From the NCBI RefSeq assembly GCF_026072635.1, contig NZ_AP023081.1, forward strand, positions 2,378,501 through 2,442,500: a stretch of 64,000 bases of DNA, written 5' to 3'. Shown piece after piece: positions 9,610-19,061 of the stretch. Position 1 is the first letter of the stretch. Every line of letters starts with the position of its first letter. The notes beneath the pieces are model-generated. The model saw nothing but the letters and a program-made list of their open reading frames with translations, did not search any database and was not told the DNA's origin. The stretch is from Pseudomonas solani (GTDB lineage: Bacteria > Pseudomonadota > Gammaproteobacteria > Pseudomonadales > Pseudomonadaceae). The position numbers were made by a program, and so were the translations under genes.

Positions 9610-10913
9610 TCAAGCGCGCGGCGCGACCTGGCTGGGCGGGAAATGGCAGGTGAAGGTGCTGCCGTGGTTGAGCACCGAGCTGATGTCGAGGCGGCCGCGG
9701 TGGCGGATCAGCACGTGCTTGACGATGGCCAGGCCCAGGCCGGTGCCGCCGGTGTTGCTGGCGCGGCTGGAGTCGACCCGGTAGAAGCGCTCGGTCAGGC
9801 GCGGCAGGTGTTTGCTCTCGATGCCGATGCCGGAGTCCTGCACCGCCAGGTGCGCGCCCAGTTCGTCGCCCCACCAGCGGATGCGCACGTCGCCGCCATC
9901 GGGGTGTACTTGACGGCGTTGAACACCAGGTTGGAGAAGGCGCTGCGCAACTCGGCCTCGCTGCCGCGCAGCTGATAGCTGGCGTCGGCTTCGAGGGTGA
10001 TCCTGTGCTGGCGGCTGCCGGACAGGGCGACGGCATCGTTGCGGATGCTCTGCAGCAGGGTGTCGACGGCGATGGGCTGGTTGTCCGAGGGGTAGTCGGT
10101 GGCTTCCAGCTTGGCCAGCAGCAGCAGGTCGTTGAGCAGGTTCTGCATGCGCCCGGCCTGGGAGTTCATCTGCTGCAGGGCGCGGGTCCAGCGGGGGTTC
10201 ACGTCCTCGACGTTGTCCAGCAGGGTTTCCAGGTAGCCGGCGATCACCGTCAGCGGGGTGCGCAGCTCGTGGGAGACGTTGGCGACGAAGTCCTTGCGCA
10301 TCTGTTCCAGCTGGTGGATGCGGGTGACGTCGCGCACCAGCATCAGGTGTTCGCGGTTGCCGTACTGGGTGATGTGGAACTGCAGGCGCAGGCGGTCGTT
10401 GACCGGTGACGGCAGGTCGAGGGACTCGCGGTAGTTTTCCTGCTCGAAGTATTCCTTGAAGCGCGGGTGGCGGATCAGGTTGGTCACTGGCTGGCCGCTG
10501 TCCTGGGGCGTCTTCAGGCCCAGCAGGTTTTCCGCGGCGCGGTTCCACCAGTCGAGGTTGCCCTCGCTGTCGAGCATGACCACGGCGTCCTTGAGGGCGG
10601 CGGTGGATTCCTGCACGCGGTCGATCACCGCTTGCAGGCGGCCGCGCACGCGCTGATCACGGCGCTGCAGGTGATAGATGCTGTCGAACACTTCGCCCCA
10701 GAGGCCGTAGCCATCCGGCGGCGGCTCGTCGGGTTTGTGTTCCTTGAGCCACTTGTGCAGGCGCAGGAGCTGGCTGAGGGTCCAGCCGAGGTAGCCACCG
10801 AGGCCGACGGCCAGAGCCCAGCCGTATTCGCCGGAGAGGGCTCCGGCGATCAGGCAGACGGCTAGCAGGAGGAGCAAACGGCGGATTACGGCGCGACGCC
10901 AGTCCTGGTTCAA
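9610..10913 (-). pseudogene. phoR: Phosphate-regulon sensor kinase PhoR, interrupted by one frameshift
   Basis: The membrane-bound histidine kinase that phosphorylates PhoB under phosphate starvation. It shows N-terminal hydrophobic segments (residues ~10-50), a PAS region, the H-box VSHELRTPLTVIAGYLET near residue 214, and the N-box LVFNAVKYTP near 330. Right after the N-box the frame is lost at the C4 run 9901-9904. The rest, with DSGIGIESKHLPRLTERFY and GGTGLGLAIVKH, continues in another frame to 9610. One extra C gives T-P-D-G-G-D-V-R and about 434 residues, the family length. As written, a 372-residue protein without the ATP-lid and G boxes would be inactive. The gene lies 21 bp after phoB in one operon. 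The break is probably a sequencing error. Confidence 0.9.
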
Positions 10914-10934
10914 CGGGTGCGTCCTTGTGCGGGG

Positions 10935-11624
<690 letters not shown>

Positions 11625-11665
11625 GTATCCGCCTCGGGTCGCTTGTTCAGCTGGTTTGCGCGCAT

Positions 11666-11697
11666 TAGATAACGGAATTATTGCAGCTATATGACAT
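11666..11697 (-). promoter_or_regulatory. Probable Pho box and -10 element of phoBR
   Basis: Read on the minus strand, two 7-bp half sites, ATGTCAT and CTGCAAT, are separated by 4 bp (11680-11697). This fits the PhoB target of CTGTCAT-like direct repeats at an 11-bp period. Eight bases further is TATCTA (11666-11671), a plausible -10, with the box taking the place of the -35. The second half site is imperfect. Confidence 0.6.
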
Positions 11698-11893
11698 CGG
11701 CATGTAGCGGGATGGCCTCGCCCGGGTAGCGACGGGCGGCGCGATGGCCTCGACTATGCTCAACGGGCCACCGGCGCACAGCCGGAGCCGGCCTGACGCG
11801 ATGCCCTGCCAGGGCACCGGCTGCCTGCCCGCCGCACCCCGTCCCGGGCCGGTGGTTGCCGGGCCGAAGCGGACCCTTGCGAGGAGAAATGCG

Positions 11894-12265
11894 ATGAGCA
11901 GAACTTATCCACAGGCGCTGGCCCTGCTGGCCGGGGCATTGCTGTCCTGGCCGCTGCTGGCGGCGGAGCCGGCGATGGAGAAGGATGGCGTGCTGGTGGA
12001 TCACCACGGCATGACGCTGTACACCTTCGACAAGGACGCCATGGGCATGTCCCACTGCAGCGGCGAATGCGCGAAGAACTGGCCGCCGCTGATGGCCGAG
12101 GCCGGTGCCAAGGCCGAGGGCAAGTGGAGCCTGGTCAAGCGCGATGACGGCACCAGCCAGTGGGCCTATGACGGCAAGCCGCTCTACACCTTCATCATGG
12201 ACAAGCAGGCCGGCGACAAGACCGGCGACGGCAAGATGCAGGTCTGGCACCTGGCCAAGCCCTGA
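11894..12265 (+). CDS. Small exported protein of the COG4315 type
   Basis: A 123-residue protein with an N-terminal signal peptide (MSRTYPQALALLAGALLSWPLLAA, probable cleavage after LLA-A). The mature part has two repeats of the COG4315 pattern: MTLYTFDKDAMGMSHCSGEC then NWPPL, and later KPLYTFIMDKQAGDKTGDG. The YTF-x-x-D signature and the paired Cys (HCSGEC) are typical. The function of this periplasmic family is not established. GAGGAG 8 bp before the ATG at 11894 fixes the start. The gene runs away from phoB and converges on ubiA. Confidence 0.85.
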   Translation: MSRTYPQALALLAGALLSWPLLAAEPAMEKDGVLVDHHGMTLYTFDKDAMGMSHCSGECAKNWPPLMAEAGAKAEGKWSLVKRDDGTSQWAYDGKPLYTFIMDKQAGDKTGDGKMQVWHLAKP

Positions 12266-12301
12266 GCCCGCCCCTGTCCCCGCGACCCGCGTTGCGCTGG
12301 C

Positions 12302-13192
12302 TCAGCGCAGCGCGTAGTCGGCCACCAGGCCGATGAAGATCGCCATCCCCGCCCAGTGGTTGTGCAGGAAAGCCTTGAAGCAGGCCTGCGGGTCCCGCGT
12401 GCGCGTGCTCCAGGATTCCCAGGCGAAGCAGGCGGCGGCGCCGAGCAGGCCGAGGTGGAACCACAGGCCCAGCTCGAAGCGGCTGCCGGCCAGGAGCAGG
12501 CACAGCAGCGCCAGGCCCTGGAGGGTGGCGATGATGATGCGGTCGGCGTCGCCGAAGAGGATGGCGGTGGACTTCACCCCGATCTTCAGGTCGTCCTCGC
12601 GGTCGGTCATCGCGTAGTAGGTGTCGTAGGCCACGGTCCACAGCAGGTTGGCGATGTACAGCAGCCAGGCCGCTGCCGGCAGCTCGCCGGTCTCGGCGGT
12701 GAAGGCCATGGGCATGCCCCAGGAGAAGGCCGCGCCGAGCACCACCTGGGGGTAGAAGGTGTAGCGCTTCATGAAGGGGTAGCAGGCGGCCAGGGCCAGG
12801 CCGCCGAAGGATAGCCAGATGGTGGTGGCGTTGGTCAGCAGCACCAGGCCGAAACTGAGGGCCACCAGCACGGCGAAGAACACCAGTGCCTCGCGCGGCT
12901 TGATCGCGCCGCTGGCCAGGGGCCGGGCCTTGGTGCGGTTGACGTGGCCGTCGAAGTTGCGGTCGGCGTAGTCGTTGATGACGCAGCCGGCGGCACGCAT
13001 CAGCACCACGCCGACGACGAATACCAGCACGTTCTTCAGGCTCGGGCGGCCCTCACCGGCGACCCACAGCGCCCAGAGGGTGGGCCAGAGCAGCAGGTAG
13101 ATGCCGATGGGCTTGTCCATGCGCGTCAGTTGGATGAAGTCCCAGGCGCGGGGGTGCAGGCGGTTGAGCGATTGCAGGAGCTTGAGGTACAT
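12302..13192 (-). CDS. ubiA: 4-hydroxybenzoate octaprenyltransferase UbiA
   Basis: An integral membrane prenyltransferase that attaches the polyprenyl chain to 4-hydroxybenzoate, the second committed step of ubiquinone synthesis. The two Asp-rich, Mg-diphosphate-binding motifs are visible: CVINDYADRNFDGHVNRTKA near residue 70 and YYAMTDREDDLKIGVKSTA near 190. About eight hydrophobic helices span its 296 residues, a normal length. It lies 27 bp after ubiC on the same strand and uses the UbiC product. Confidence 0.97.
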   Translation of the reverse strand: MYLKLLQSLNRLHPRAWDFIQLTRMDKPIGIYLLLWPTLWALWVAGEGRPSLKNVLVFVVGVVLMRAAGCVINDYADRNFDGHVNRTKARPLASGAIKPREALVFFAVLVALSFGLVLLTNATTIWLSFGGLALAACYPFMKRYTFYPQVVLGAAFSWGMPMAFTAETGELPAAAWLLYIANLLWTVAYDTYYAMTDREDDLKIGVKSTAILFGDADRIIIATLQGLALLCLLLAGSRFELGLWFHLGLLGAAACFAWESWSTRTRDPQACFKAFLHNHWAGMAIFIGLVADYALR

Positions 13193-13219
13193 CGGCGGTC
13201 TCCGCTGGGCGTGGGCGGA

Positions 13220-13774
13220 TTATAGGGTTTCGATGCCGGCGTGCTGCCACAGGGTTGGCAGGAATATCTCGGCCACCAGCACCGCCAGCTCGCCACGGCG
13301 GAAGCAGGAGCGACGCCCCCACAAGCGTTCGGCGCGCACCTCGGCGGGCAACCAGGCAGCGGGATAGCGGGTGACCTCGATGGTGCCGCGGGCGAAGGCG
13401 CGGTCGCTGAACAGCAGCTCGCCCAGGGAGCGGCTGCCCAGCTCGCCCAGGGCCAGGCCGGAGCCTTCCAGGGCGCTGCGGGCCGCGACGCTGCGGGCGA
13501 ATACCCAGGCTTCGCCGTGCCCGCGCAGGTAGACCTCGCGGACCCAGCCCTGGCTGCCGTCGGGCACGCCGAGGGCGATGCATTCGTCATTGCGCAGCAC
13601 CTGCCAGCCTTCCACCAGCGGGGTGACGCTGAAGGCGTCGGCCGAGAGGGCGGTGAGGCGGCGGGTCAGCGAGCCCTGGTCGAACAGCCAGTCACGCAGG
13701 CCGGCGGGGGGCGCGGGATGCAGTTGCGTGGCGCTGAGCCAGCGGGGCGGATGGGCGAGGGCGGCGTCTGGCAC
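13220..13774 (-). CDS. ubiC: Chorismate pyruvate-lyase UbiC
   Basis: A 184-residue cytoplasmic enzyme that splits chorismate into 4-hydroxybenzoate and pyruvate to start ubiquinone synthesis. Family features are the N-terminal W-L-F-D-Q-G-S-L-T-R-R-L segment, VREVYLRGHGEAWVFARSV in the middle (the conserved Arg and Trp line the product pocket) and the WGRRSCF segment near the end. The start is a GTG with AGGA six bases upstream. It is transcribed with ubiA and diverges from the rubredoxin genes. Confidence 0.94.
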   Translation of the reverse strand: MPDAALAHPPRWLSATQLHPAPPAGLRDWLFDQGSLTRRLTALSADAFSVTPLVEGWQVLRNDECIALGVPDGSQGWVREVYLRGHGEAWVFARSVAARSALEGSGLALGELGSRSLGELLFSDRAFARGTIEVTRYPAAWLPAEVRAERLWGRRSCFRRGELAVLVAEIFLPTLWQHAGIETL

Positions 13775-13895
13775 GATGGTCCTGGCGGTTCGGGGCGGCG
13801 CGGGAGTCTAACACGGCGCCAGGGGCGTTTCGTGGGGCGGCGGGTTGCCGCAGGCGGGCTTCATCCCGTCGCCCGGCGTCTTGGCGCTGTGCCGC

Positions 13896-13920
13896 GTTTG
13901 GTATAGGTTGCGCGCCAAAC
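13896..13920 (+). promoter_or_regulatory. Candidate promoter/operator of rubA1
   Basis: A TATAGG element (13902-13907) is framed by an inverted repeat GTTTGG (13896-13901) and CCAAAC (13915-13920). A TTGGCG at 13881 is a possible -35, but the 15-bp spacing is short. This is a candidate only. Confidence 0.3.
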
Positions 13921-13943
13921 CGTGAGTTCCGCCGAGGACGATA

Positions 13944-14111
13944 ATGAAAAAGTGGCAATGCGTGGTCTGTGGTCTGATCTATGACGAATCCCAGGGCTGG
14001 CCGGATGACGGCATCGCGCCGGGCACCCGTTGGGAAGACGTGCCGGCCGACTGGCTGTGCCCCGACTGTGGCGTCGGCAAGCTGGACTTCGAGATGATCG
14101 AAATCGGCTGA
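13944..14111 (+). CDS. rubA1: Rubredoxin (first copy)
   Basis: A 55-residue rubredoxin, a small one-iron electron carrier. The four iron ligands are in CVVCG (residues 6 and 9) and CPDCG (39 and 42). The aromatic core W4, Y13 and W30 is kept. In Pseudomonas, rubredoxins pass electrons from rubredoxin reductase to alkane hydroxylase or to oxidative-stress oxidoreductases. No alkB is in this window, so the partner is unknown. GAGGAC precedes the ATG. A second copy lies 252 bp downstream, followed by the reductase. Confidence 0.96.
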   Translation: MKKWQCVVCGLIYDESQGWPDDGIAPGTRWEDVPADWLCPDCGVGKLDFEMIEIG

Positions 14112-14363
14112 TCCCTCCCGGGCCCCCACGTCCTGTGGTGGGCCCCGCATCCCCTGCTTTCGGCCCGCGCGGCCGAAGACGCACCCCAGGCCCTCGCCCT
14201 GCTTGCCCACCGCGAAGCCCTCGGGTTCATCGCCGTCCATGGTGTCTCCTTTCTCACCGCCACCCGAGCCCAACCTCCGTCGGGCGGGCCGCGCCAAGCC
14301 TTGGCGAGGGGTTCGCAATTGGAGTAGGGTCTCAACGGTTTTTTCCGCCGGGCGGAGGTGCTT

Positions 14364-14531
14364 ATGCGCAAGTGGCAATGCGTGGTTTGCGGCTTCATCT
14401 ACGACGAGGCCCAGGGCCTGCCGGAAGAGGGCATCGCCCCGGGCACGCGCTGGGAAGACATCCCGCCGGACTGGGTCTGCCCCGATTGCGGCGTGGGCAA
14501 GGTCGACTTCGAGATGATCGAGATCGCCTGA
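14364..14531 (+). CDS. rubA2: Rubredoxin (second copy)
   Basis: A 55-residue rubredoxin with the same iron-ligand layout as the first copy (CVVCG and CPDCG). It differs at about ten positions, for example GLPEEG in place of GWPDDG. It arose by tandem duplication. GGAGGT six bases before the ATG is a strong ribosome site. It is followed after 71 bp by the rubredoxin reductase gene, with which it is probably co-transcribed. Confidence 0.96.
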   Translation: MRKWQCVVCGFIYDEAQGLPEEGIAPGTRWEDIPPDWVCPDCGVGKVDFEMIEIA

Positions 14532-14602
14532 TCCGCGACAACCCCCGATATTCAGCGACGGCCCGTGGGCCGTCGCGTCGTTTTGCAGCTGAGGAGTGAG
14601 TG

Positions 14603-15751
14603 ATGAGTGCACCCGTGGTGATAGTCGGGACCGGCCTGGCCGGCTACAACCTGGCCAAGGAATTCCGCAAGCTGGACGGCGAAACCCCGCTGTTGCTGAT
14701 CAGCGCCGACGACGGCCGCTCCTACTCCAAGCCGATGCTGTCCACCGGCTTCGGCAAGAACAAGGACGCCGACGGCTTGGCCATGGCCGAAGCCGGTGCC
14801 ATGGCCGACCAACTGAAGGCCGAGATCCGTACCCACACCCGCATCACCGGCATCGACGCGGGCCACCGTCGCCTGTGGATAGGCGAGGAGGCGGTGGAGT
14901 ACCGCGACCTGGTGCTGGCCTGGGGCGCCGAGGTGATCCGCGTGCCGGTGGAAGGCGACGCCGAAGACGCGGTGTTCCCGATCAACGACCTCGAAGACTA
15001 CGCCCGCTTCCGCGTGGCGGCGGCGGGCAAGAAGCGCGTGCTGATCCTCGGTGCCGGCCTGATCGGTTGCGAGTTCGCCAACGACCTGACCCTGGGTGGC
15101 TTCGAAGTGGAGCTCGTGGCCCCCTGCGAGCAGGTCATGCCCGGCCTGCTGCACCCGGCGGCCGCAGCGGCGGTACAGGCCGGCCTCGAAGGCCTGGGCA
15201 CGCGCTTCCACCTGGGCCCGGTGCTGGCCAGCCTCAATCACGCCGGTGACGGCCTGGACGCGCACCTGTCCGATGGCACCCGCATCGCCTGTGATCTGGT
15301 GATCTCGGCGGTCGGCCTGCGCCCGCGCATCGCCCTGGCCGCCGCGGCCGGGCTGGATGTGAATCGCGGGGTGATGGTGGACCGCCACCTGAAGACTTCC
15401 CACGCCAACGTCTACGCCCTGGGCGATTGCGCCGAAGTGGATGGCATCAACCTGCTTTATGTGATGCCGCTGATGGCCTGTGCCCGTGCCCTGGCGCAGA
15501 CCCTGGCGGGCAATGCCACGGCGGTGAGCTACGGGCCGATGCCGGTGACGGTGAAGACCCCGGCCTGCCCCCTGGTGGTATCGTTGCCGCCCCGTGGCAC
15601 GGAGGGGGCCTGGAGCGTGGAGGGCTCTGGCGCCGACATCAAGGCGCTGTGCCGCGATGCCGGCGGCCGCCTGCTGGGCTACGCCCTGACCGGCGCGGCG
15701 GTGCAGGAGAAGCTGGCCCTGAACCGGGAACTGCCTCCACTGCTGGCGTGA
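14603..15751 (+). CDS. rubB: Rubredoxin--NAD(+) reductase
   Basis: A 382-residue FAD flavoprotein that moves electrons from NADH to rubredoxin. The FAD-binding dinucleotide fold is at VVIVGTGLAGYNLAKEF (residues 5-21), the NAD-binding fold at VLILGAGLIGCEFAND (~150-165), and the second FAD motif at VYALGDCAEVDG (~275). I use the ATG at 14603 with GAGGAGTGAG just upstream, not the overlapping GTG three bases earlier. It follows rubA2 on the same strand and completes the electron-transfer set. Confidence 0.95.
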   Translation: MSAPVVIVGTGLAGYNLAKEFRKLDGETPLLLISADDGRSYSKPMLSTGFGKNKDADGLAMAEAGAMADQLKAEIRTHTRITGIDAGHRRLWIGEEAVEYRDLVLAWGAEVIRVPVEGDAEDAVFPINDLEDYARFRVAAAGKKRVLILGAGLIGCEFANDLTLGGFEVELVAPCEQVMPGLLHPAAAAAVQAGLEGLGTRFHLGPVLASLNHAGDGLDAHLSDGTRIACDLVISAVGLRPRIALAAAAGLDVNRGVMVDRHLKTSHANVYALGDCAEVDGINLLYVMPLMACARALAQTLAGNATAVSYGPMPVTVKTPACPLVVSLPPRGTEGAWSVEGSGADIKALCRDAGGRLLGYALTGAAVQEKLALNRELPPLLA

Positions 15752-15939
15752 ATCGCCGTCCTTCTGTCGGATTAGCCCTCGGGTTCGCGCCCAAAACTGT
15801 CGGACAACACTGGCGCGGCCCTTTGCAGCATGCCATCCTCCCTCTGGTCTGCCGCAGCGCAGAGCTGTTGCGGCGCCTTGGGCGCTGTTCTGGATGAACA
15901 GCACGGACACAAAAACAACAAACCGTCAAAGAGGCATCT

Positions 15940-16212
15940 ATGCGTAAACCGGAACTCGCCGCCGCCATCGCCGAAAAGGCCGATCTCACCAAGGATCAGG
16001 CCAATCGTGTACTCAACGCCGTTCTCGAAGAAATCACCAGCGCGCTGAACCGCAAGGACAGTGTGACCCTGGTCGGTTTCGGCACCTTCCTGCAGCGCCA
16101 TCGCGGTGCTCGCACTGGCAAGAACCCCCAGACCGGTCAACCGGTCAAGATCAAGGCCAGCAACACCGTTGCCTTCAAGCCGGGCAAGTCCCTGAAGGAC
16201 GCGGTCAACTAA
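15940..16212 (+). CDS. hupA: DNA-binding protein HU
   Basis: A 90-residue histone-like nucleoid protein that binds and bends DNA without sequence specificity, as a dimer. The signature GFGTFLQRHRGARTGKNPQTG covers residues ~48-68 and forms the beta-arm that enters the minor groove. The length is exactly that of the family. It sits 188 bp after the rubredoxin reductase, with its own upstream space. An inverted repeat (16221-16248) follows the stop but has no T-run. Confidence 0.95.
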   Translation: MRKPELAAAIAEKADLTKDQANRVLNAVLEEITSALNRKDSVTLVGFGTFLQRHRGARTGKNPQTGQPVKIKASNTVAFKPGKSLKDAVN

Positions 16213-16282
16213 GGCCATGGACGCCCGGGGCCGCCAGGCTCCGGGCGTGATCTGACAGCCCTTTCACCCATCCCAAGTCTGG

Positions 16283-16311
16283 CTGTAGTCCCGCTCGCAA
16301 ACCGCTACAAT
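16283..16311 (+). promoter_or_regulatory. Candidate sigma-70 promoter
   Basis: TACAAT (16306-16311) is a good -10 element. CTGTAG 17 bp upstream (16283-16288) is a weak -35. It lies 37 bp before the start of the small gene at 16348. Confidence 0.35.
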
Positions 16312-16347
16312 GCGCCGCCGTTCCATTTTCAGCCGAGGCTCGTGCGC

Positions 16348-16740
16348 ATGAAATTCCGTCTTCTCCTCTGGATGCTGGGCCGCCTGATGGCCAAGGCCAG
16401 CCGTGACAACGCCGCTTTTCAGGAGCAGCTCGCCGGCAAGGACCTGGTGTTCCAGTTGCATACCCTGGACGGCAAGGTCGCGCGGCATTTCATCGTCAAG
16501 GACCAGCGCGTGACCAGCAAGCGCGGCACCGCCGAGGCTCCGGCCTTCGCCATCGGCTTCAAGGATGGTGCCTACGGTTTCGCCACCATGAACGCCAAGA
16601 ACAAGCAGCTGGCCTTCATGCAGGGCATCCAGAACAAGGACATCCAGATCCAGGGCAACCCTGCGCTGGTGATCTGGTTCCAGGGCCTGACCAAGTACCT
16701 GGTGCCGAAGAAGAAGGCCGCCGCCAAAAAGGCTGCCTGA
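16348..16740 (+). CDS. Small SCP2-like protein of unknown function
   Basis: A 130-residue protein, conserved at this place next to HU in pseudomonads. After a short amphipathic N-terminus (MKFRLLLWMLGRLMAKASR) the middle resembles SCP2-type lipid-binding folds, with alternating strands such as LVFQLHTLDGKVARHFIVKD and a small central helix. It ends in a Lys/Ala-rich tail (KKKAAAKKAA). The function is unknown and the SCP2 resemblance is my inference. A GTG six bases earlier is an alternative start. A -10 element TACAAT lies 37 bp upstream. Confidence 0.72.
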   Translation: MKFRLLLWMLGRLMAKASRDNAAFQEQLAGKDLVFQLHTLDGKVARHFIVKDQRVTSKRGTAEAPAFAIGFKDGAYGFATMNAKNKQLAFMQGIQNKDIQIQGNPALVIWFQGLTKYLVPKKKAAAKKAA

Positions 16741-16846
16741 TCCGCATTCGGTCGCTGCGCTGCTGGTCGGCGCGCGGCCCTTTCGCTAGGCTGATCCGTG
16801 TGCGCCCTTCTCTGTCGAGGGCGCTCGTCCTGACGGAATCCAGTCC

Positions 16847-17569
16847 ATGCGCGCCCTTCTCGCTCTTCCGCTGCTGCTTGGCAGCCTCGCCGCCTTTGCG
16901 GCCCCGAAACCCGATGATCTGACCAAGGCCTTCGAACTGGCCGGTGTGCGCCTGCTCTGCGAGCAGAGCGGGCCGCTGTTGCAGCGCAGCGCGCCGGAGC
17001 GCTACCTGAAGCAGCTGAACAAGGCCTTCGAGGCCGATGCCCTGTGCCGTGACCTGGCCAGCGCCATTGCGCCGAAAGTGAGTGCCGAGCAGCTCGCCCA
17101 GGTGGAGGCGGCCCTCGACAGCCCCCTGGCGCAGCGCTTCACCGCCGCCGAGCGCGATGTGGGTGAAGGCCTGGCCGCCTACCGCACCCAACTGGCCGAC
17201 AAGCCGCCCCGGGCCGATCGGTTGGGGCTGGTGCGCCGGCTTGACAAGGCCGCGCGGACCACCGACCTGGCGTCCTTGCTGCGCTATGAGGTGGGCAAGA
17301 CCCTGGCCATGCTGACCCTGCGCCAGCGCGGCGAGAAGATCAGCGAGAAGGCCCTGGCCGAGCAGACCGCCAAGCAGGCCGAAGGCATCCGCGCCAGCAG
17401 CGAGCAGGCGGTGGAGTCCTTCATGCTCTATGCCTACCGGCAGATGCCCAGCGACCAGGTACAGGCTTACGCGGAGCTCTACGAGCGCCCGGCGGTCAAG
17501 CAGCTGCTGGCATTGAGCCTGGAGGCCTTTCCCGGTGTCTTCGCCAAGCGCCGGGCCTTGTTGAAGTAG
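16847..17569 (+). CDS. Exported protein of unknown function
   Basis: A 240-residue protein with a clear signal peptide (MRALLALPLLLGSLAAFAA) and an alpha-helical mature part with no membrane segment, so probably periplasmic. Two Cys, in LLCEQSG and ALCRDLA, could form a disulphide. The helical pattern and the QVQAYAELYERPAVKQLLAL segment near the end recall DUF2059-like periplasmic proteins, but I cannot assign a function. A bidirectional terminator separates it from the convergent HDOD gene. Confidence 0.72.
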   Translation: MRALLALPLLLGSLAAFAAPKPDDLTKAFELAGVRLLCEQSGPLLQRSAPERYLKQLNKAFEADALCRDLASAIAPKVSAEQLAQVEAALDSPLAQRFTAAERDVGEGLAAYRTQLADKPPRADRLGLVRRLDKAARTTDLASLLRYEVGKTLAMLTLRQRGEKISEKALAEQTAKQAEGIRASSEQAVESFMLYAYRQMPSDQVQAYAELYERPAVKQLLALSLEAFPGVFAKRRALLK

Positions 17570-17612
17570 TGCGGGACGGGCTGCGGGGTGCAGCCATGGA
17601 ACTGAACCCATG

Positions 17613-17638
17613 AAAAAGGGGCCGCGAGGCCCCTTTTC
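17613..17638. terminator. Bidirectional intrinsic terminator
   Basis: An inverted repeat AAAAGGGGCC (17614-17623) and GGCCCCTTTT (17628-17637) with a GCGA loop. It lies between two convergent genes and has a U-tract in both directions. Confidence 0.88.
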
Positions 17639-17657
17639 TACAACCGCTTCACGCCAC

Positions 17658-19061
17658 TCAGTGGGGCGTGAACTGGGAAGCCAGTTCGCGCAGTGCGGCT
17701 TCGGCTTCCAGCACCTTGCTCACCGATTCCTCGGCTTTGTCGCGGGAGAGGCCCAGGCGCTCGAACAGCTCGTCAGGGATTTCCTCCACCGGGCCGGTGC
17801 CGATGCCACGGGAGCGCAGCAGGCTGACCGCCAGGCACACCAGATTCGGGTAGGCGGCATGGTCGCCGTCGTAGTGCGGGTCGTGCTGGAAGCGCAGGCT
17901 GGTGGCCAGTTCTTCGGGCATGTCCCAGAAGCGCATCAGCCAGCTGCCGATCTGCTCGCGGGTGATGCCCAGCAGGTGCTGCTCGACATAGCCGTGGGCC
18001 AGGTGCGGATTGACCTCCAGGTGGCGGCAGATCAGCGAGAAGTGCGGCGGGAAGACGTGGGCCAGCACCAGGTAGCCGAAGTTGTGCAGCAGGCCGCCGA
18101 GGTAGGTCAGGCCGGCTTCGGGACGCTGGGCGCGGGGAATGGCGCGGGTCAGGCCTTCGATCACTGCAGCGGTGTAGATCGCCTGGTGCCAATAGGGCGT
18201 GGCGTGCTGCGGCTGTTCGCGGGGTAGGCTGAGGGTCTTGCCCAGGGCCAGGCCGAGGGCCAGGTTGATCACCAGGTCGAAGCCCAGCACGCGGACGATG
18301 GCGTCTTCCACCGAGCGGATCTTGCCGGGGGCCGCGTAGTAGGGCGACGCGGCCCAGCTCACCACCTGTGCGGCCAGGGCCGGGTCGGTTTCGACCACGC
18401 CGGTGATGTCGTCGACGGTGGCGTTGGGATCGACCCGCAGCTTGATGATCTTCTGCGCGGTTTCCGGCAGCGGCGGAATCTCGATGGTTTCCTCGAGGCG
18501 CTGCTGGATCCGGCGGGCGGTGAAGGCCTGGACCGCCTGGGTGATTTCGGCGCGGTCGTCGTCAGGGCGATCGAGGTTGAGGCGGATGCTGCTCAGCGGC
18601 ACGCCGAAACGGGCGGCGCTGGCCTTGCTGAGCAGATGACGGAAGTCTTCGGCGGCCAGTTCCAGCAACACGCCGGCGTGCCCGGACTCGATCAGCAGCA
18701 GCGGCTCCTGCAGCAGGCGCTCGTCGTACAGGCAGGGCGAGCTGGTCAGCGGCGGCAGGGCCGGCAGGGTGTTGAGGTCGTGCTTGCCGAGCATGCGCTC
18801 GAAGCGCTCCGGCTTCACGGCCACCAGCTTGCGCCCGGTCAGTTCGGCGAGGCGGTTGAGGTCCAGCAACTGGTTGCGCGGGTAGAACACCAGCAGAGTG
18901 CCGACGGCGTCTTCCAGCAGAACTGCCTGTACGCGGCGGGCCGGCTCCAGGGAGGGCTCTTCGAGGCGTATCTGGTAGGGCAGGCCCAGCTTGTCCAGCA
19001 ATTGCAGGATCACCGACGGGGCTTGGGGTTCTGTATCTGGAGCGAGAGCGACTTCGGTCAT
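17658..19061 (-). CDS. HDOD-domain protein with YbaK-like N-terminus
   Basis: A 467-residue cytoplasmic protein. The first ~150 residues resemble the YbaK/prolyl-tRNA deacylase fold (LLDKLGLPYQIRLEEPSLEPA, then AVLLEDAVGTLLVFYPRNQL). A link of ~50 residues follows. An HDOD domain covers roughly 195-400, starting IPPLPETAQKIIKLRVDPNA and including YLGGLLHNFGYLVLAHVFP. HDOD proteins are signalling relatives of HD phosphohydrolases, usually without the full metal site. I prefer the second of two nearby ATGs (19061), which has GGA at proper distance. The function is unknown; the domain pairing is known in pseudomonads. Confidence 0.82.
   Translation of the reverse strand: MTEVALAPDTEPQAPSVILQLLDKLGLPYQIRLEEPSLEPARRVQAVLLEDAVGTLLVFYPRNQLLDLNRLAELTGRKLVAVKPERFERMLGKHDLNTLPALPPLTSSPCLYDERLLQEPLLLIESGHAGVLLELAAEDFRHLLSKASAARFGVPLSSIRLNLDRPDDDRAEITQAVQAFTARRIQQRLEETIEIPPLPETAQKIIKLRVDPNATVDDITGVVETDPALAAQVVSWAASPYYAAPGKIRSVEDAIVRVLGFDLVINLALGLALGKTLSLPREQPQHATPYWHQAIYTAAVIEGLTRAIPRAQRPEAGLTYLGGLLHNFGYLVLAHVFPPHFSLICRHLEVNPHLAHGYVEQHLLGITREQIGSWLMRFWDMPEELATSLRFQHDPHYDGDHAAYPNLVCLAVSLLRSRGIGTGPVEEIPDELFERLGLSRDKAEESVSKVLEAEAALRELASQFTPH

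Noticed and set aside
16221..16248. Inverted repeat ACGCCCGG/CCGGGCGT after the HU gene
   Set aside because: No T-run follows in either direction and the loop is 12 bases, so I do not call it a terminator.
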